DNA from: Beroe forskalii
Taxonomy: Eukaryota > Ctenophora > Nuda > Beroida > Beroidae
Assembly (NCBI GenBank): GCA_011033025.1
Contig: WFMF01000065.1
Location: 496,001 to 560,000, forward strand
DNA: 64,000 nucleotides
Direction: 5' to 3'
Positions within the stretch are counted from its first letter, which is position 1. Every line of letters starts with the position of its first letter. Positions 1-12,141 of the stretch are shown in pieces. Below the pieces are notes generated by a model. It searched no databases. It was not told the DNA's origin and worked only from the letters and a program-made list of their open reading frames with translations. The translations under genes were made by a program, and so were the position numbers.

Positions 1-1844
1 AAACAAAAAAACATTAATAATTGCTCTTCAAGGAACTTACCTAAATTGGTCAAAATGATAAAAAGTCCATTAAGGTACCAAACTCTTTAACTCTAACTTA
101 GTAGAAAGATCCAACACGAGTCAACTTATACGTGCTGTTACCAAACAGAACAACCAATCACTTACATCTAAGTCAATCATTTCAAAATACTTGAAATGAT
201 TTTATTCATTCGAATTATAGCCCATGGGAATCAATTCCAATCGATTCATCGATGCATTAATTTCAAAATATGATCATAAAATCTCTTAAAGGAAGATATT
301 CTCAAAGTAACTTCTTTTCGTATATTTGAATATGTCTGTAAAAATTATGTTGAAGTATCAATCATAATCACTGACAATGCTAACAGTTTATAGTTCTACT
401 ATCATACTATATATTTTGTAAACGTACGGTTAAAAGTCCTACGTTTTTAACGGTCACAATTGCGTCAAATAACGAAAGTGTACATTTTCCAATACAACGA
501 GAATAGCAAAACCAAAAGCCTTAACTATTTTCTTTAGGTTTTAGTTTCTTAAATCAAATCGTATCACGATAATTTCAGTTTGCCATAGTCTTAATAAAAT
601 AGTCATAGTAAGTTCTAGCTTTGTGAAAAGTTTTCATTATTTCCATTCACTTCATTTCTTCCCGTTGAAACATCGTGGTTGTCGTTGTGAACTCCACCAT
701 TATCCACAGCAACCGACGCAGATGCGCCAATGTCTAATGACTTATTGGAGTTACATGGAGGAGTTTCTAACGAATCTTTCTGTTACGTCGTTAATTATTG
801 GCTGACGAAGACTTATATGATAAGACAGTTCAAATACGTCAAATGCTATATTAATTCCTAACTACATCATACGGATATTTGCCTTACATATTATTAACAT
901 ATTATAAAAAGATAAAAGTTCTATGTGGACAACGAACACTTTGGACAGCGAACACTTTGGATACTGCTATGTTGACAGTAACCACAGACTTCCCCAGATA
1001 GATGATAGATACTTAGATATCCCGTTTAGCAATTTAAAAGATATCTTGTCACAGAAGCTATTAAATCTCGTATCCTCGCAACTTCCATTCTTGGTATTGA
1101 CGTTTATTTCGAATATCTGGTAGATTCTAGTTTCGGTCCACCAATTTCGGTCCACCACTATTATGTAAGTTTCTTTTTACCGCTACAAACATTCCCAACT
1201 CGTGTAATGAAACCTTTATTTTAAGTTAATTACACCACTGAAGTTTGGGACGGATATAATACTATTTACTAAAATACTTGACCTCAATACACAATATTTG
1301 AACAGACTTAAATACCTTCCGACTAGAGCTGATCTTTTTTAATTTTTTGATGTCTGGGAGCTCCAGCATTTTTGTCACTTCTCTTGAACTACCGCAGCTT
1401 CGTCTTAGGCACTACTGCTTGCGTGCACCGAGAATCGGTGTTATTATTGTTAGTTCTGAATTTCTGATTTTACCAATCACTGTTCCGATTACACTGTGTC
1501 ACTTTAATCTATCAAAAAACCAATCTTCTTGATAAAAATAGAATGGGGCCTTCAAATCACAAAGTTAAGAGCAATCCATTTGCCCCTTTGTACTTTAATA
1601 ATCTCGTGAGACAATTTGATTGGACCCAATTCGACCAATATACAACAGTAATATAGCCTGAACAATGTTGTTAATTACCTGTTTACAAAGTAACAATGAC
1701 TTGTTGGCTCGCGACATCATTCTGTTTCAACCTGTTTGAGGGCTTTAGACTAACTGATGTGCTGCATAAGTTGGTGTTGGGATTGTAAGATTTGTCATGA
1801 AATAGTACGATGTTGTAAATTATTTGCGTATGATAATATAGGAT
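1..1844. other. Gene-free AT-rich stretch
   Basis: Only short open frames of 60-66 codons on both strands, with no recognisable protein similarity, codon bias or domain signature. No tandem repeat stands out. I see nothing that supports a gene here. Confidence 0.6.
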
Positions 1845-2011
1845 AATCAAACACCCTTAGGATACGTTTATATGAATTATCACACGAGCGAAGCGAGTGT
1901 GATAATTCGAATTATTGCTCGAGCCGAAGGCGAGTGCAATAATTCCAATTATCACTCGAGCCGAAGGCGAGTGTGATAATTGATATAAACGTATCCTTAG
2001 GGTGTTTGATT
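1845..2011. mobile_element. Palindromic MITE with perfect terminal inverted repeats
   Basis: The left end (1845 onward, AATCAAACACCCTTAGGATA) and the right end (to 2011) are reverse complements over about 30 bases. An imperfect match continues outward. The interior has three short hairpins of the form GCGAAGCGAG or GAGCCGAAGGCGAG, separated by ATTATCACA-like spacers, so the whole unit can fold. It has no coding capacity. The superfamily was not determined and no clear target duplication is seen. Confidence 0.7.
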
Positions 2012-2017
2012 AATCTA

Positions 2018-3124
2018 TTATATAACGTGAGAAACGGGCGGATATTTACACTAGTTTTCCAATAAGAAAGCGAATTTAGAAGCCTTTAAATATAAAAATC
2101 CTTTGAACTAGAAGGCCTGAAATTGAATCTTGAAAATATCAAGCTTTGAATTGGCCGGTAATTTTAGATTAGTTGGTGAAGAGTGGCTATGTATATTTGA
2201 ATTTGCCTAAGAAAGTATGAATAAAACGCAAGTCGGAATATTCATAAACTTTTAGTCGTATCTTTTTTGATTCAACAAGGTACTATAAAGTGATTGTCGA
2301 TTGAAATGTACAACAACAAAATAGAAAGGACATTTTTCGTGTAGTGTGCAACGCCGTAACGGACGCAAATGTATCGGCAAATTGCGGGCGGTGGCATTTG
2401 TTTAAAATGTATAAAGATGTAAGAAGGGAAACATGATTCAAACAAGCGAAATTTCACCAACGTGTACAACAAGTATAAAAAAAACCAAAACAAGAAACCT
2501 TAACGCCAAAGCAAGAGAATAAATTTGTATATGCTCGTGTATCGTTATTTATACAAGTAAGCAAGTAGTGAGGGTAAGTGGTCCTTGTGGCACGTGCGTG
2601 CGCGGCTCATATAACGACTACTGAGTATACATAAACTCATTAAATCAAAACAAGATAACATGATAATGTATTCACTGATGTATTGTAATGGAGAGAGAGA
2701 GCAAGTGGTCTTCAGGTTTTACTGGCACGTGCATGCGCGGCTCATATAACGACTAAAGTGGACACATGAAACGAAAACAAGATAACGTAATATGTATACA
2801 CCGGTGTCGCCCTGGGGGTGAGGGCATTAACTTAAACTCTAAAAAGTTAGATTTAAATGATCTTACATAGTAGATAAATACTAATCACAAAATTCAAAAA
2901 GTTTTGATTTTTGGGGTGTGATAATTTTCAAAGATGTGATAACTGTTCTTTGAGGGGTGTGATAACTGTACAGTTATCACACACCTGGAAAAATTATCAC
3001 ACCCCAAAATTTCGAAAATTTTAAAATCTTATGAAAACTATTAATTGACCCCTAAACTCCATTTTTGAAGCCGTTATATAACAAAAATTATCGAAGCAAG
3101 AATTATATAACGATCGTTATATAA
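2018..3124. mobile_element. Putative TA-flanked palindrome-rich element
   Basis: TTATATAACG at 2018-2027 and its reverse complement at 3115-3124 are both flanked by TA. The last 22 bases (3103-3124) are a perfect palindrome. The motif CTCATATAACGACT occurs twice inside, each time after a CACGTGC(G/A)TGCGCGG block (about 2589-2630 and 2721-2753). A nested hairpin lies at 2909-3009. No open frame resembles a transposase. The shared termini suggest a nonautonomous transposon, but the TIR is short, so the boundary call is tentative. Confidence 0.4.
2909..3009. repeat. Nested hairpin with a 26-bp perfect palindrome
   Basis: The outer arms TTTTGGGGTGTGATAA (2909 onward) and TTATCACACCCCAAAA (to 3008) enclose an inner perfect palindrome at 2957-2982 centred on CTGTACAG. 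The repeated half-motif is GTGTGATAA. The structure can extrude as a long cruciform. Confidence 0.75.
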
Positions 3125-3126
3125 TA

Positions 3127-6100
3127 AATAATAGTCAAATAATGATTAGATCAAGTTATGAAATTCGTGCCCTAAGGCTCAGCTCAAGCGTCTATGTGAC
3201 GTTGTATGTGACCATTGTTCAGCAGGCTAATCGCTGCTGTACTTCAATCCTTAATCCTGTTTGGCTATTCTTTGAGAATATTCTTTGAGAATATTCTAAC
3301 TGGTATTCGTCTCTATAATTTAAAATACACACTTTGTACTTTGTCATTTCAAACACGTATATCGGCTCTGTGTTCTATGTCAAGAAGAGTATTTATAAAA
3401 CTCCGCTAGAAAATAAATGCATTGTAAACGCATCGTAACGTTCCACTTTGAGCTATGACGGTGACGTTTTCGCAATCGCCAATTTTTAATTATCTGATGA
3501 ATTGATAGGCACACACACACACACACACCTCTCTGGATTCCGTTAGAGGAATGTGTTCTCGAATGCAGCCCAATAGTTTCTCCTGTTTGTTCCTTGTCCT
3601 GCACGACACGTTTGCTATTATACAGTAAGTATATCCAGACAATCGCGAGGAGTCTGTGTAAATCCTGCTTACGTCACATTTCCGGGTGGTTTCAGGAGGA
3701 TTCGTAAGTCTCCGGCCTCCGCAAGTCTCTTGTCTCGACGGGCTTTCCTGGATTTCCTGCTTCACAAGGCGTCGTAAACACTGAAATTGTGAGGGGTTTT
3801 TACGATAAACAGAACCTGTCGGAGCAGTGTACTACATGATATTGCAGTTTACACTCGTACTACGTAACATTAAATTTGGTCTAGAATGTTGAAGTTTTTT
3901 AATGATAAATAAGAAAGTCTGTTCAATATCGAATAATTATCCACTGTCGGCTGTCCTGTTAGCGTATTGTCAACTAAATACTTAAATACTTTGAATTTCT
4001 TGCGTTGGAAATTGTCGAATGTGAGTCGTTCATAATTTAATAATATTCAAGTGTCTAGTTACGTTGGTTCGCTACCGTTCTAAATAAAATATAATCACGT
4101 TTTTGTTAAGCTGGTTATCGAGAGATTGAATTGACGAACGTTTTTTCTCTTCATTCATTAACACCACTACATATGCTTGCAAAGTTCATCTCCATTAGAC
4201 GACCATGGTAATTCACACCGAGCGAGTACATGTTGAACCGTGTGCTCTTTGCACAGTCTGCTCACTTCGACGCAGAATACTATTTTACGAGACGCATTAT
4301 AGACTGCAGTAGGTATATAATATTGAGTTGTGTAAATATTTTACTCGATCGTTCATCGTATTACTCGTTTTAAATTGAATAGAATTCTCTCATTGGTCTA
4401 CGTTGAAAATTGATAAATAATTCCGAAATTTCCCTGCTCTTTTTTCTATGAAATATACCATAGTTTCGGTGCTGTGTATGGCGTATACTTGTATACAATA
4501 TACAAGTTAACATCGTGTATGATATGTATGATATGTATAACGAATCCTATAAACTGTTGTTTCAATATAACGCGTCGTATGGCTCACGCGTCACATCAAG
4601 ATAAGTTTGATAAGAAAATTAACGATTCTTGCGCGCAGTTTCACTGTCCAGTACCTATCCACATTCGTTATATCCTAAATTATTTCCTAAATTTGAAATT
4701 ATTGGTTTTTATGAATTGCGGCTTTCTTATCACCGCCATAGGAAGTGGAACTGTCGATTATTGTTCTTTTTATAATCACGCTTGTTCGCTGCTGCGTTAC
4801 TCAGATTTTATTTTATATGACCGTGAATTAAAATATGTGGCATTTCAGTTTTTTTCTGTCTTGTGCTCGGTACTGTACGGAAGGCTGGTCCTTATTTGGA
4901 ATGGTAAATCATGTTAAGGGCAGGGAACTGATTATCGGTCGACATTTATCCTGGCTAAATGTCCGACATTGCTGTATATAAAATGTGAATATTTTAAAAA
5001 AATTCGGTGCATAAAAACCAAGACTCCCCCACATAGTTTCGGGAATTTCCACTCTTTTGGGCGTTCCATTCCTCGTATTGAGGTTCGCTATGGTTCTGAG
5101 GAAAACGTCGTTTTCGGGTGGCCAAATTATAACTCTGATTCCTGATTTCACATAATAATATTGTCTTTAACGTCACTTCGGACCCTATGCCAAGCATTTT
5201 GAAATCGGACATGATTCTTCATAATCATCGCCCAGCTTTTATCGTTCTCTTATCGCTCGTGTTTTTTTTCTTCATAATTAATAATGCTATTTCGGGAGGT
5301 TAAACCTCAAATTGGAAACCTGCGCAGCAAAGTTTAATAAATATATATTTAAAAATTAAATATATATTTTATATTCCCCTTCACATAATATTAAAAATTG
5401 CCTGATAAGACGAAATTTCTTTATATTAATTACACTTCCGTTGGTCTGCGCATACATTCCGTTTATATTTTATATTATGTGTGTTATGCTCCCCGTGTGA
5501 ACACACACGACCCTCATCTGTTATCAGCTCGCGGTAATTACTTTCCTTCTCTTCTCCCCTCCCCTCCTTTTCTCTTTCCTCTCTTCTGTTGTTATAATAT
5601 ATATGTTTCGTCAGTGTTACCTCGTCAATGTAAAGTCAGATGGTCCCCTTGCAGCTCAGTGATTTAATATCTTAGAATATTATATGTATACGGACCTTAG
5701 AATGCGACATGTTGCAAAATCAGAATTATTCTGTTTGCGATGTGACGCATAATTAAAATCTGCAATTTTGCTACTTTTTGTGCGCGTTTGTAATTTGAAA
5801 AGATCCACCTCATCAAAGCAGCAGCTAGTTGTTTTTTGTTAAATTTCTCTCGCGATCACGCTATTGAGGGCGGGTGCATAAAAGCATAAATATGTTACTT
5901 GTGGGCGAAATATTGTTGTTTTAGCAACGCTCGACGGTGGGTATATTCTTTCCTTTCTGTGCAAAAATTATCAAATTGTTTTGAACTTTGCAACAAAATA
6001 CCCCCAGTAAGTCAGTCAACCCTTATATTATTAATGAGTTGTGTCAGTTAATTAGCGGTTTCAACGACTGCCAGGCACACTTCTGTTAGTTCGATGTAGT

Positions 6101-9100
6101 CAGATTTTTTGTGTAACCGGGTGTAATATTGCTCTTCTTTTGCTACATCTAAGATTCTTATTTTGCTAAAGCTCAAAATTTCACTGGCTTGCGTTATTCC
6201 GTTAGTAAAGTATGAAAAACACCGAGTATCTCGGTAGCTGAAAGGACACTCGACACTAATTGATACATCTAACATCAGTGGACTCCCTGTATGTGGCAAA
6301 CCATTGTAACGCTGTTAAATGCTCTTGCCGCTTGTTCGCCATTTGTTGCCGACCTTACTATCTGCTACAGGAGATGTTATTATCGAATTGTCGGTGCTGT
6401 AAACTGTCGATATACCGAGTCAGTCGGAGTGCGTTGTCATGGTTACCAGGTTTTTCTCGAGTTCGTCTACCGAGAGGTCACCGGACTTCTTTTAGTTTTT
6501 TCTGTATCATTGAGGAGGTCCTGCAACCGTAGACCTGCAACCCTATAAAATTTAATAACCGAGGCAGCATCAAATATGGCCCCGCGTTATTGCCCTAACT
6601 TTGATCTTTGAGTTAAATCGAAACATTTAGCGAGCTAAGTATCTAACCAATCGGCATTGAGGGAGACTAGAAGTTAGTCAGTACAAAGATTAGAGGTTAT
6701 GCCGTATGGCTATGGCATTTATTAAACGGTTGTGCCGGATTAATAATCTTGTAATATACTTCCACGAGTCCTCTTGTCTCGCATAATATGCGTATATTAT
6801 ATTGGTACCCTGTGAGCGTATGGCATTGTAATTGTTATTTGATGAGCTTCTGGAATTTTTGTTAAATCTTAACAAGTTGCTAAATAGGTATGGGAAGTGC
6901 GCATAAATTTATCCCCGCAGTCTTTCGTTGGCTATCCCTTATTTCAGTATATTGCATAAATTCTGGTTAATTCAGTATTTTCTGAAATGTGTAATACTGA
7001 TGTTGAATTGTGAAGTGGTGTTTAATTATTAAGTGATGGATCGCTATCGAATGATGATTGACGGTGATAATGATTTAGATATTTAAAATGATATCCATAA
7101 ATTATAGTGCTCGTTTTATGTTTTATTAAGTAACTAACTACCTAGAAAGCTAGAAGGACTTCGTTACTTTTAATTCATTAAATTTAAATAGTGCTGTCGT
7201 AGTTTGTTGTATCGATTCAATTTACCTCTCATTTATTATAGCGGCCTCGAATTGTGCAACCAATAACCTCTTTAGATTGGATCAGGAATTTGATTCTTTC
7301 GAATACTCTTGTTCAAATTTCAAAGGTATCCTATTTACTTTGTTTTTCATGTGTATTTGATTGAATAAAATCTCGACATTCTGTGTTTGATCCGCAATTA
7401 CCTGAAGACCACTGTGTACACTGCACCGATTATCTTATAAAACATTTATCAAAGGCAGTGCTGTCAATTTACAATCAAACTATAATTTGACTATTTGATT
7501 ACAATGCATCGTTCAAATTAAAGCAAGTTATTGTGGGAACTGGGAGTTGTGGATAATTGCTCCTTCGTAGGACAGTAGGAAGTTAGGAACTGCTTTATCA
7601 AATTTATTAAACTTTGCTCATTTGAATTCTGCAGTTGGTACGTCGTACGGGATTGTAGGAACTTAGGAGTGATTTTAGCACATAATATCATGCGATGAAA
7701 GGATGAAACTATTGGTACACATCAATTAGCAAAGTTAATTTAAGGGAATTGTTCAGTTCTGAGGTGCTATTTCTCATCTCTCTGTATCCAAATGAAATGA
7801 GAAGCAGAGATTTCAAACTCTGCCCTCCTTGTTCATTGTGGGCTATACAATAAGTGTATATAGATCAGTAGACACTGCCAAGTGTCATGAATGAACCATG
7901 CTTTCGACAGAATTTTATGCATTAACTGTGCCAATAAGAAATCCTGATTCCAGCCTCATTGTTATTAATTGCACTCATTAACAATGCATGCCCTTCGGAC
8001 GGTAAACCAGTTAAGCATTTAATATCCAGTTTATGGGAATTAGATATCAGGTGTAACAGAGATGATTATTTTCGCTAGATCCTCAAACTACAGTAGTACA
8101 ATAGTGATATATTCAAACAGCAGCAGTACACAGAAGTGGTGCATGAAATTAGTCATGATATTATGTGTGCATATCATTCCTTCACTCTCGTGTAGAGCGT
8201 ATTTGAGATGTTTTATTTCCTGTATGCTTCACGGGTGTTCTCAGTGCTACTCGCTCCGTGTGAGTCCTGTTAGTGTGACACTTCACGTATGAACTGGAAC
8301 GGCAGAATATGAATAGCAAAATTATCATTGCCTCGAGCTGGCATATTGCACATTTTATTGGCTAGTCGTCTATTGGCGTGTCAGGTGCCCCTTCTGGAAT
8401 TAACGGGGGTATTGAACTATTTAGCTCGTAATTAGACTTACCTATAAGATGATTGCCGAAGCACCGATCATAATTTCGTGATATTTCTGCAGTCCACACT
8501 TTATGAGTCTATGCAAGATTCAAGAAGCGTGGTCATTTCATGACGCTTTGATATCAAACTTATACAATCCATCTAGCATTGATACGAAGTTTGTTAGTTT
8601 GCGTTATTAAAACTTTATATCAAAAGTCACTATTGTTAAGACTAGTTATAGACACAGAGACACGACGTTGCTGTAACCTTCCTCACCACTAAAGCATACC
8701 AATTATTCCATTCTCAGGACGTCTGACATCGCTTACTGTAAGTGTGAAAAGAGCTAGAATATCAGACCTTGAGTTACGCAGCGTCCATTAACGTGAAATA
8801 AATCCATAAATAAATTTTTTAAGAGCTCTCATAAGTGGTAAATACTTTCATTAACCACTGTTAAGAGGCTTTCATTGAGGTGAAAACCACCGCATATTTC
8901 ACGTTCATTATTTAATGAATTTTAACATTTATAATTTTCAGTTGAATATTGTGTATGATTGTTTCCCATCCTTCTCAAGATTCAGGAATCTCACTCACAT
9001 GATAATTCTGCACATTGAAATAGGAGGCCTCCGTAGGCAGAATAATAAACTCTCTGAGAGCTATTCCTATTGAGATTGAACAATATCCCATGCACTTAGT

Positions 9101-9268
9101 GATAGCCATGGGGTACTTACAACCTACAAATGGGGCTATATATGCAAACATATCCACATTAACACGTAGCCTTCTAGGCTTGTGTTCGCATAATTAACCA
9201 GTTTAAGCAGCTGTGTGTGGCTTTGAGCTGGACTGTGTGGCTTTGTACGTGACTTATTAGCATATCTC
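3127..9268. other. Long stretch without a supportable gene
   Basis: The longest open frame is 147 codons (4474-4917, plus strand). It has an irregular, Ile/Cys-rich composition and no recognised domain, so I treat it as chance. An (AC)n microsatellite lies at 3510-3528. A short AT-rich inverted repeat (AAATATATATTTA arms) lies near 5338-5370. Nothing else is apparent. Confidence 0.55.
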
Positions 9269-9428
9269 TCAAAGCAGTGATAAAGCCACTGCTTCATCAG
9301 GCTAAGAAGGGGTAAAGCGTGGTTTTTAAGATAAGTATTATATTTAATTATTAAGATATCAAAGCAGTGATAAAGCCACTGCTTCATCAGGCTAAGAAGG
9401 GGTAAAGCGTGGTTTTTAAGATAAGTAC
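9269..9428 (+). repeat. Tandem duplication, 90-bp period, with internal hairpin
   Basis: About 70 bases at 9269-9338 recur almost exactly at 9359-9428, separated by an AT-rich 20-base spacer. Each copy contains a perfect 8-bp stem (AAGCAGTG and CACTGCTT, 7-base loop). The near-identity indicates a recent duplication. Confidence 0.8.
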
Positions 9429-10180
9429 TATGTAAACCTTAGGTTATGTTAACATGAATAATTTTCTTTATTCTCTTATGTTATTAACATGTTCATGGAT
9501 CTTGTGTTTATCATCCATGAGTTCGTCAACCCAGCACTGCACGTGACAGCACTTGAGTACCGGTAACCTTTCTATTAGACTAGATAATACCTTCATCATC
9601 TCCAGTCCCTCTCAGGCACCCAATAAAGGGGTATATGATTAGCAGAACATCATGTGAAACACATCGTATCATCAGTCTACGGCACCAACTTACCCCGACC
9701 AGTCTAATAGAGTGTTACGTATATATAGTGTCAAATACATGTTATAGATATTCATAGCCGGGAATCAAGACATTTTATGCGACATATATTACTGCCGTTT
9801 ACCTATGGGCAATTTACCACGTTATTTGGGGAAACCGTGTCTTCTGTCATTGGTTTGTAACATAGATTGTTCTTAGGAAAGTAAGTAACTGTCATCATTC
9901 CCCACGTCCACATTGGACGTGTGTGTGTGTGTTATACTTTGCTTTGCGTTTCCAGATAACAATGTCACATTGTCACGTTGCTCTGGGCTTTCTGGCCGCT
10001 CTCACTCTCCCCCTTCTCTTGAGTCTTGACATGTGTTTATGTGGTGCCATAACACATATTACTTTATTATTGTATGCACTTGGTGTAATGAGTTCATTAA
10101 ACAATGGCTGTTTTGTGAGGGAACTCTATTTGTCATTGTTACATGCAGCATAGCCTCACCAGGTTGTGTGACCCACGTCT
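9429..10180. other. Spacer upstream of the LINE ORF1 remnant
   Basis: There is a short (GT)n run at about 9919-9931 and a 76-codon hydrophobic open frame at 9923-10153 with no family signature. I see no supportable gene. Confidence 0.5.
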
Positions 10181-10327
10181 CGTTACTCTGTTAGTTAGTG
10201 CTAGTTTTATACTTTCAGTGCTAGTTTTATACTTTTACATACGTTGCATTTCTCACCTCTCTTATCAGCTCGTTATCGCTGCTTGTTAATCGCAACGTGC
10301 TGTGCTGTGGTATACTCACTGTGTATC

Positions 10328-11300
10328 ATGGCAGGATATACTGATAGATTCAAGAAAGTGAAAATCGACTGTAGAGAATGGCTAAGGGGCATGAGGTATC
10401 TTCTTCCGCAAGAAAACCACCCAAATGGAATGGACGCTGAATCTTATTCCAGACGAAGAGAGATCAGCCGGGAGCAGATGTCTTCAAAGCTGGTAGCTGC
10501 CTTGAGAATAGTCACCGCACAAACTGATCTAGTTGAGCATCTGGAGAGCGAGTTACAGCAGCAGAAATCAGAAGTGATCAAGAAACAAGAGCAGGTTATT
10601 AAGCTACAAGAGGAGTTGATCACTGCTAAGGACTCTCAGTTGCAGGAACTGAAGGACTCGGTGGTAACCTCAGTTGGAGACACAGTTGAAGTCTTACAGT
10701 GAGGAGCAGGTTATTAAGCTACAAGCGGAGCTGATTACTTCTAAGGACTCTCAGCTGCAGGAGTTCAAAGACTCGGTTGTGACGTCTGTTGGAAACACCG
10801 TTGAGACACAGCTGAAGTCATACAGTGAGGCAGTGCAGGACTCAAAGAATAATGGAGGTGTTTTGGATCAGAAAGTACTGAAATCAGTCGTGAAGAACGT
10901 GGTTGCAGAAGAAGACAGGAGCCGTAACCTGGTAATATTTGGTCTGGCAGAGGAACCAGAAGAGAATGTCGAACAGAGAGTTAGCGAAGTTCTAGAGGCA
11001 GTCGGAGAGAAGCCGAAGTTTGAAGCATGCAGGATCGGAGTGAAGGGTAAACAGAAAACTCCGCGGCCAGTCAAAGTAGCAGTCTCTTGTTCAGACATTG
11101 TTACTCAGATCTTCAGGAAAGCAAAGCTGTTAAGAGATTCGGAGGAGTACAAGCGAGTCTTCATCTGCCCGGATAGGACACTGGAGGAACGTGAGGTGCA
11201 TCGCGATTTAGTCACACAACTCAAAGCGAAAAGAACTGCTGAACCCAACAAACTACATTTCATAAAAGGCGGTCACATATTGAGTACTGATAAGAATTAG
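10328..11300 (+). pseudogene. Frameshifted LINE ORF1-like protein (coiled coil plus RRM-like region)
   Basis: Two overlapping open frames together make one protein-like sequence. The first (ATG at 10328, stop at 10702) has a basic N-terminus and then a heptad-rich Gln/Glu/Lys coiled coil (EQVIKLQEEL). The second (to 11300) repeats that coiled-coil block. It continues into a segment with NLVIFGLAEE, RPVKVAV, AKLLR, VFICPDRT and an EERxxHRDL motif, the pattern seen in ORF1 proteins of many invertebrate non-LTR retrotransposons, which bind nucleic acid and chaperone element RNA. The break lies at about 10680-10690. There, copy 1 of the internal duplication lacks about 10 bases that copy 2 retains (GTTGAGACACAG context), and this moves the frame. 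No endonuclease or reverse transcriptase follows, so this is a decayed, ORF1-only fragment. An 18-base direct repeat (GTGCTAGTTTTATACTTT) occurs twice just upstream, at about 10199-10235. A domesticated host gene is possible but less likely. Confidence 0.6.
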
Positions 11301-12141
11301 ATCATTGTATCAATTTTCCCATTACTATGATCCTATCATTCTATTTTGAATATTCATTACACAATTATGTATCCATTAAATGCAATTTTGTAAAGGATTT
11401 GATTAGCCCAAGTTTGATAATTTCATGTTATTCAGATGCGTGTAATCTACAGTTAGAACAGTTCTTATGTTTGTCATTGCCCACACAAAACTGAACAGTT
11501 TTCGCGGTATTGATTTCATTTAGTTAATTTTGTTTAAGTTTCATACACGTTTTGACTGCATGAGTGATACCAGAAGTTGACAAGCTGAAGATATTAAATT
11601 GATGTGTTCAATGTCAAGATTGAAGTTAATCATATTTCAAATATATTTAGAAGCCCATTGCGGTGCCCTTCGGGGTTTTCAATCATTGTTAGTTTCAAGT
11701 TTGTTCAATTACGAGCAACCTGCAATCAAAGACCTTCAATTTCTGAAGAAATAAATCGAATGCAAAGGAACGCAAAATATAACAGCCTGAAATTGATAAT
11801 GACTTTCTCACAATTGTTTGAATTTTTCACACGGGCGCGTGTGCGTGTTACCATGGAACGGCATCACGAAAACTTAAACCCAAATCGACTTAATAATGCC
11901 TTCTTTGGACTTTTGGATAAGTTGGACCAAGGTTTCAACTCTATATTTTGTGTCATTCATGTACTCATTCATAATTCATGGACAACAGCAAATACTAAAC
12001 CACCTTAACCTCTCTTTTCAATGTTTGATCGCAATATCGCATTGATGTTTCACTCCATCGCTCGCTATTTCGCCGTCATGCTATGCCGCTATGGCCCCCA
12101 TTTGACATTCTCGTGATAAAGGAGAGCCAGTACCCCTAACA
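11301..12141. other. Spacer, no gene seen
   Basis: AT-rich. A 134-codon frame at 11604-12008 has no recognisable motif and no coding-like composition. Confidence 0.5.

Noticed and set aside
4474..4917. 147-codon plus-strand frame
   Set aside because: No domain, no splice or start context support, AT-driven composition.
9271..9278. AAGCAGTG resembling a cDNA template-switch primer
   Set aside because: Only eight bases match, and they form part of a natural hairpin present twice.
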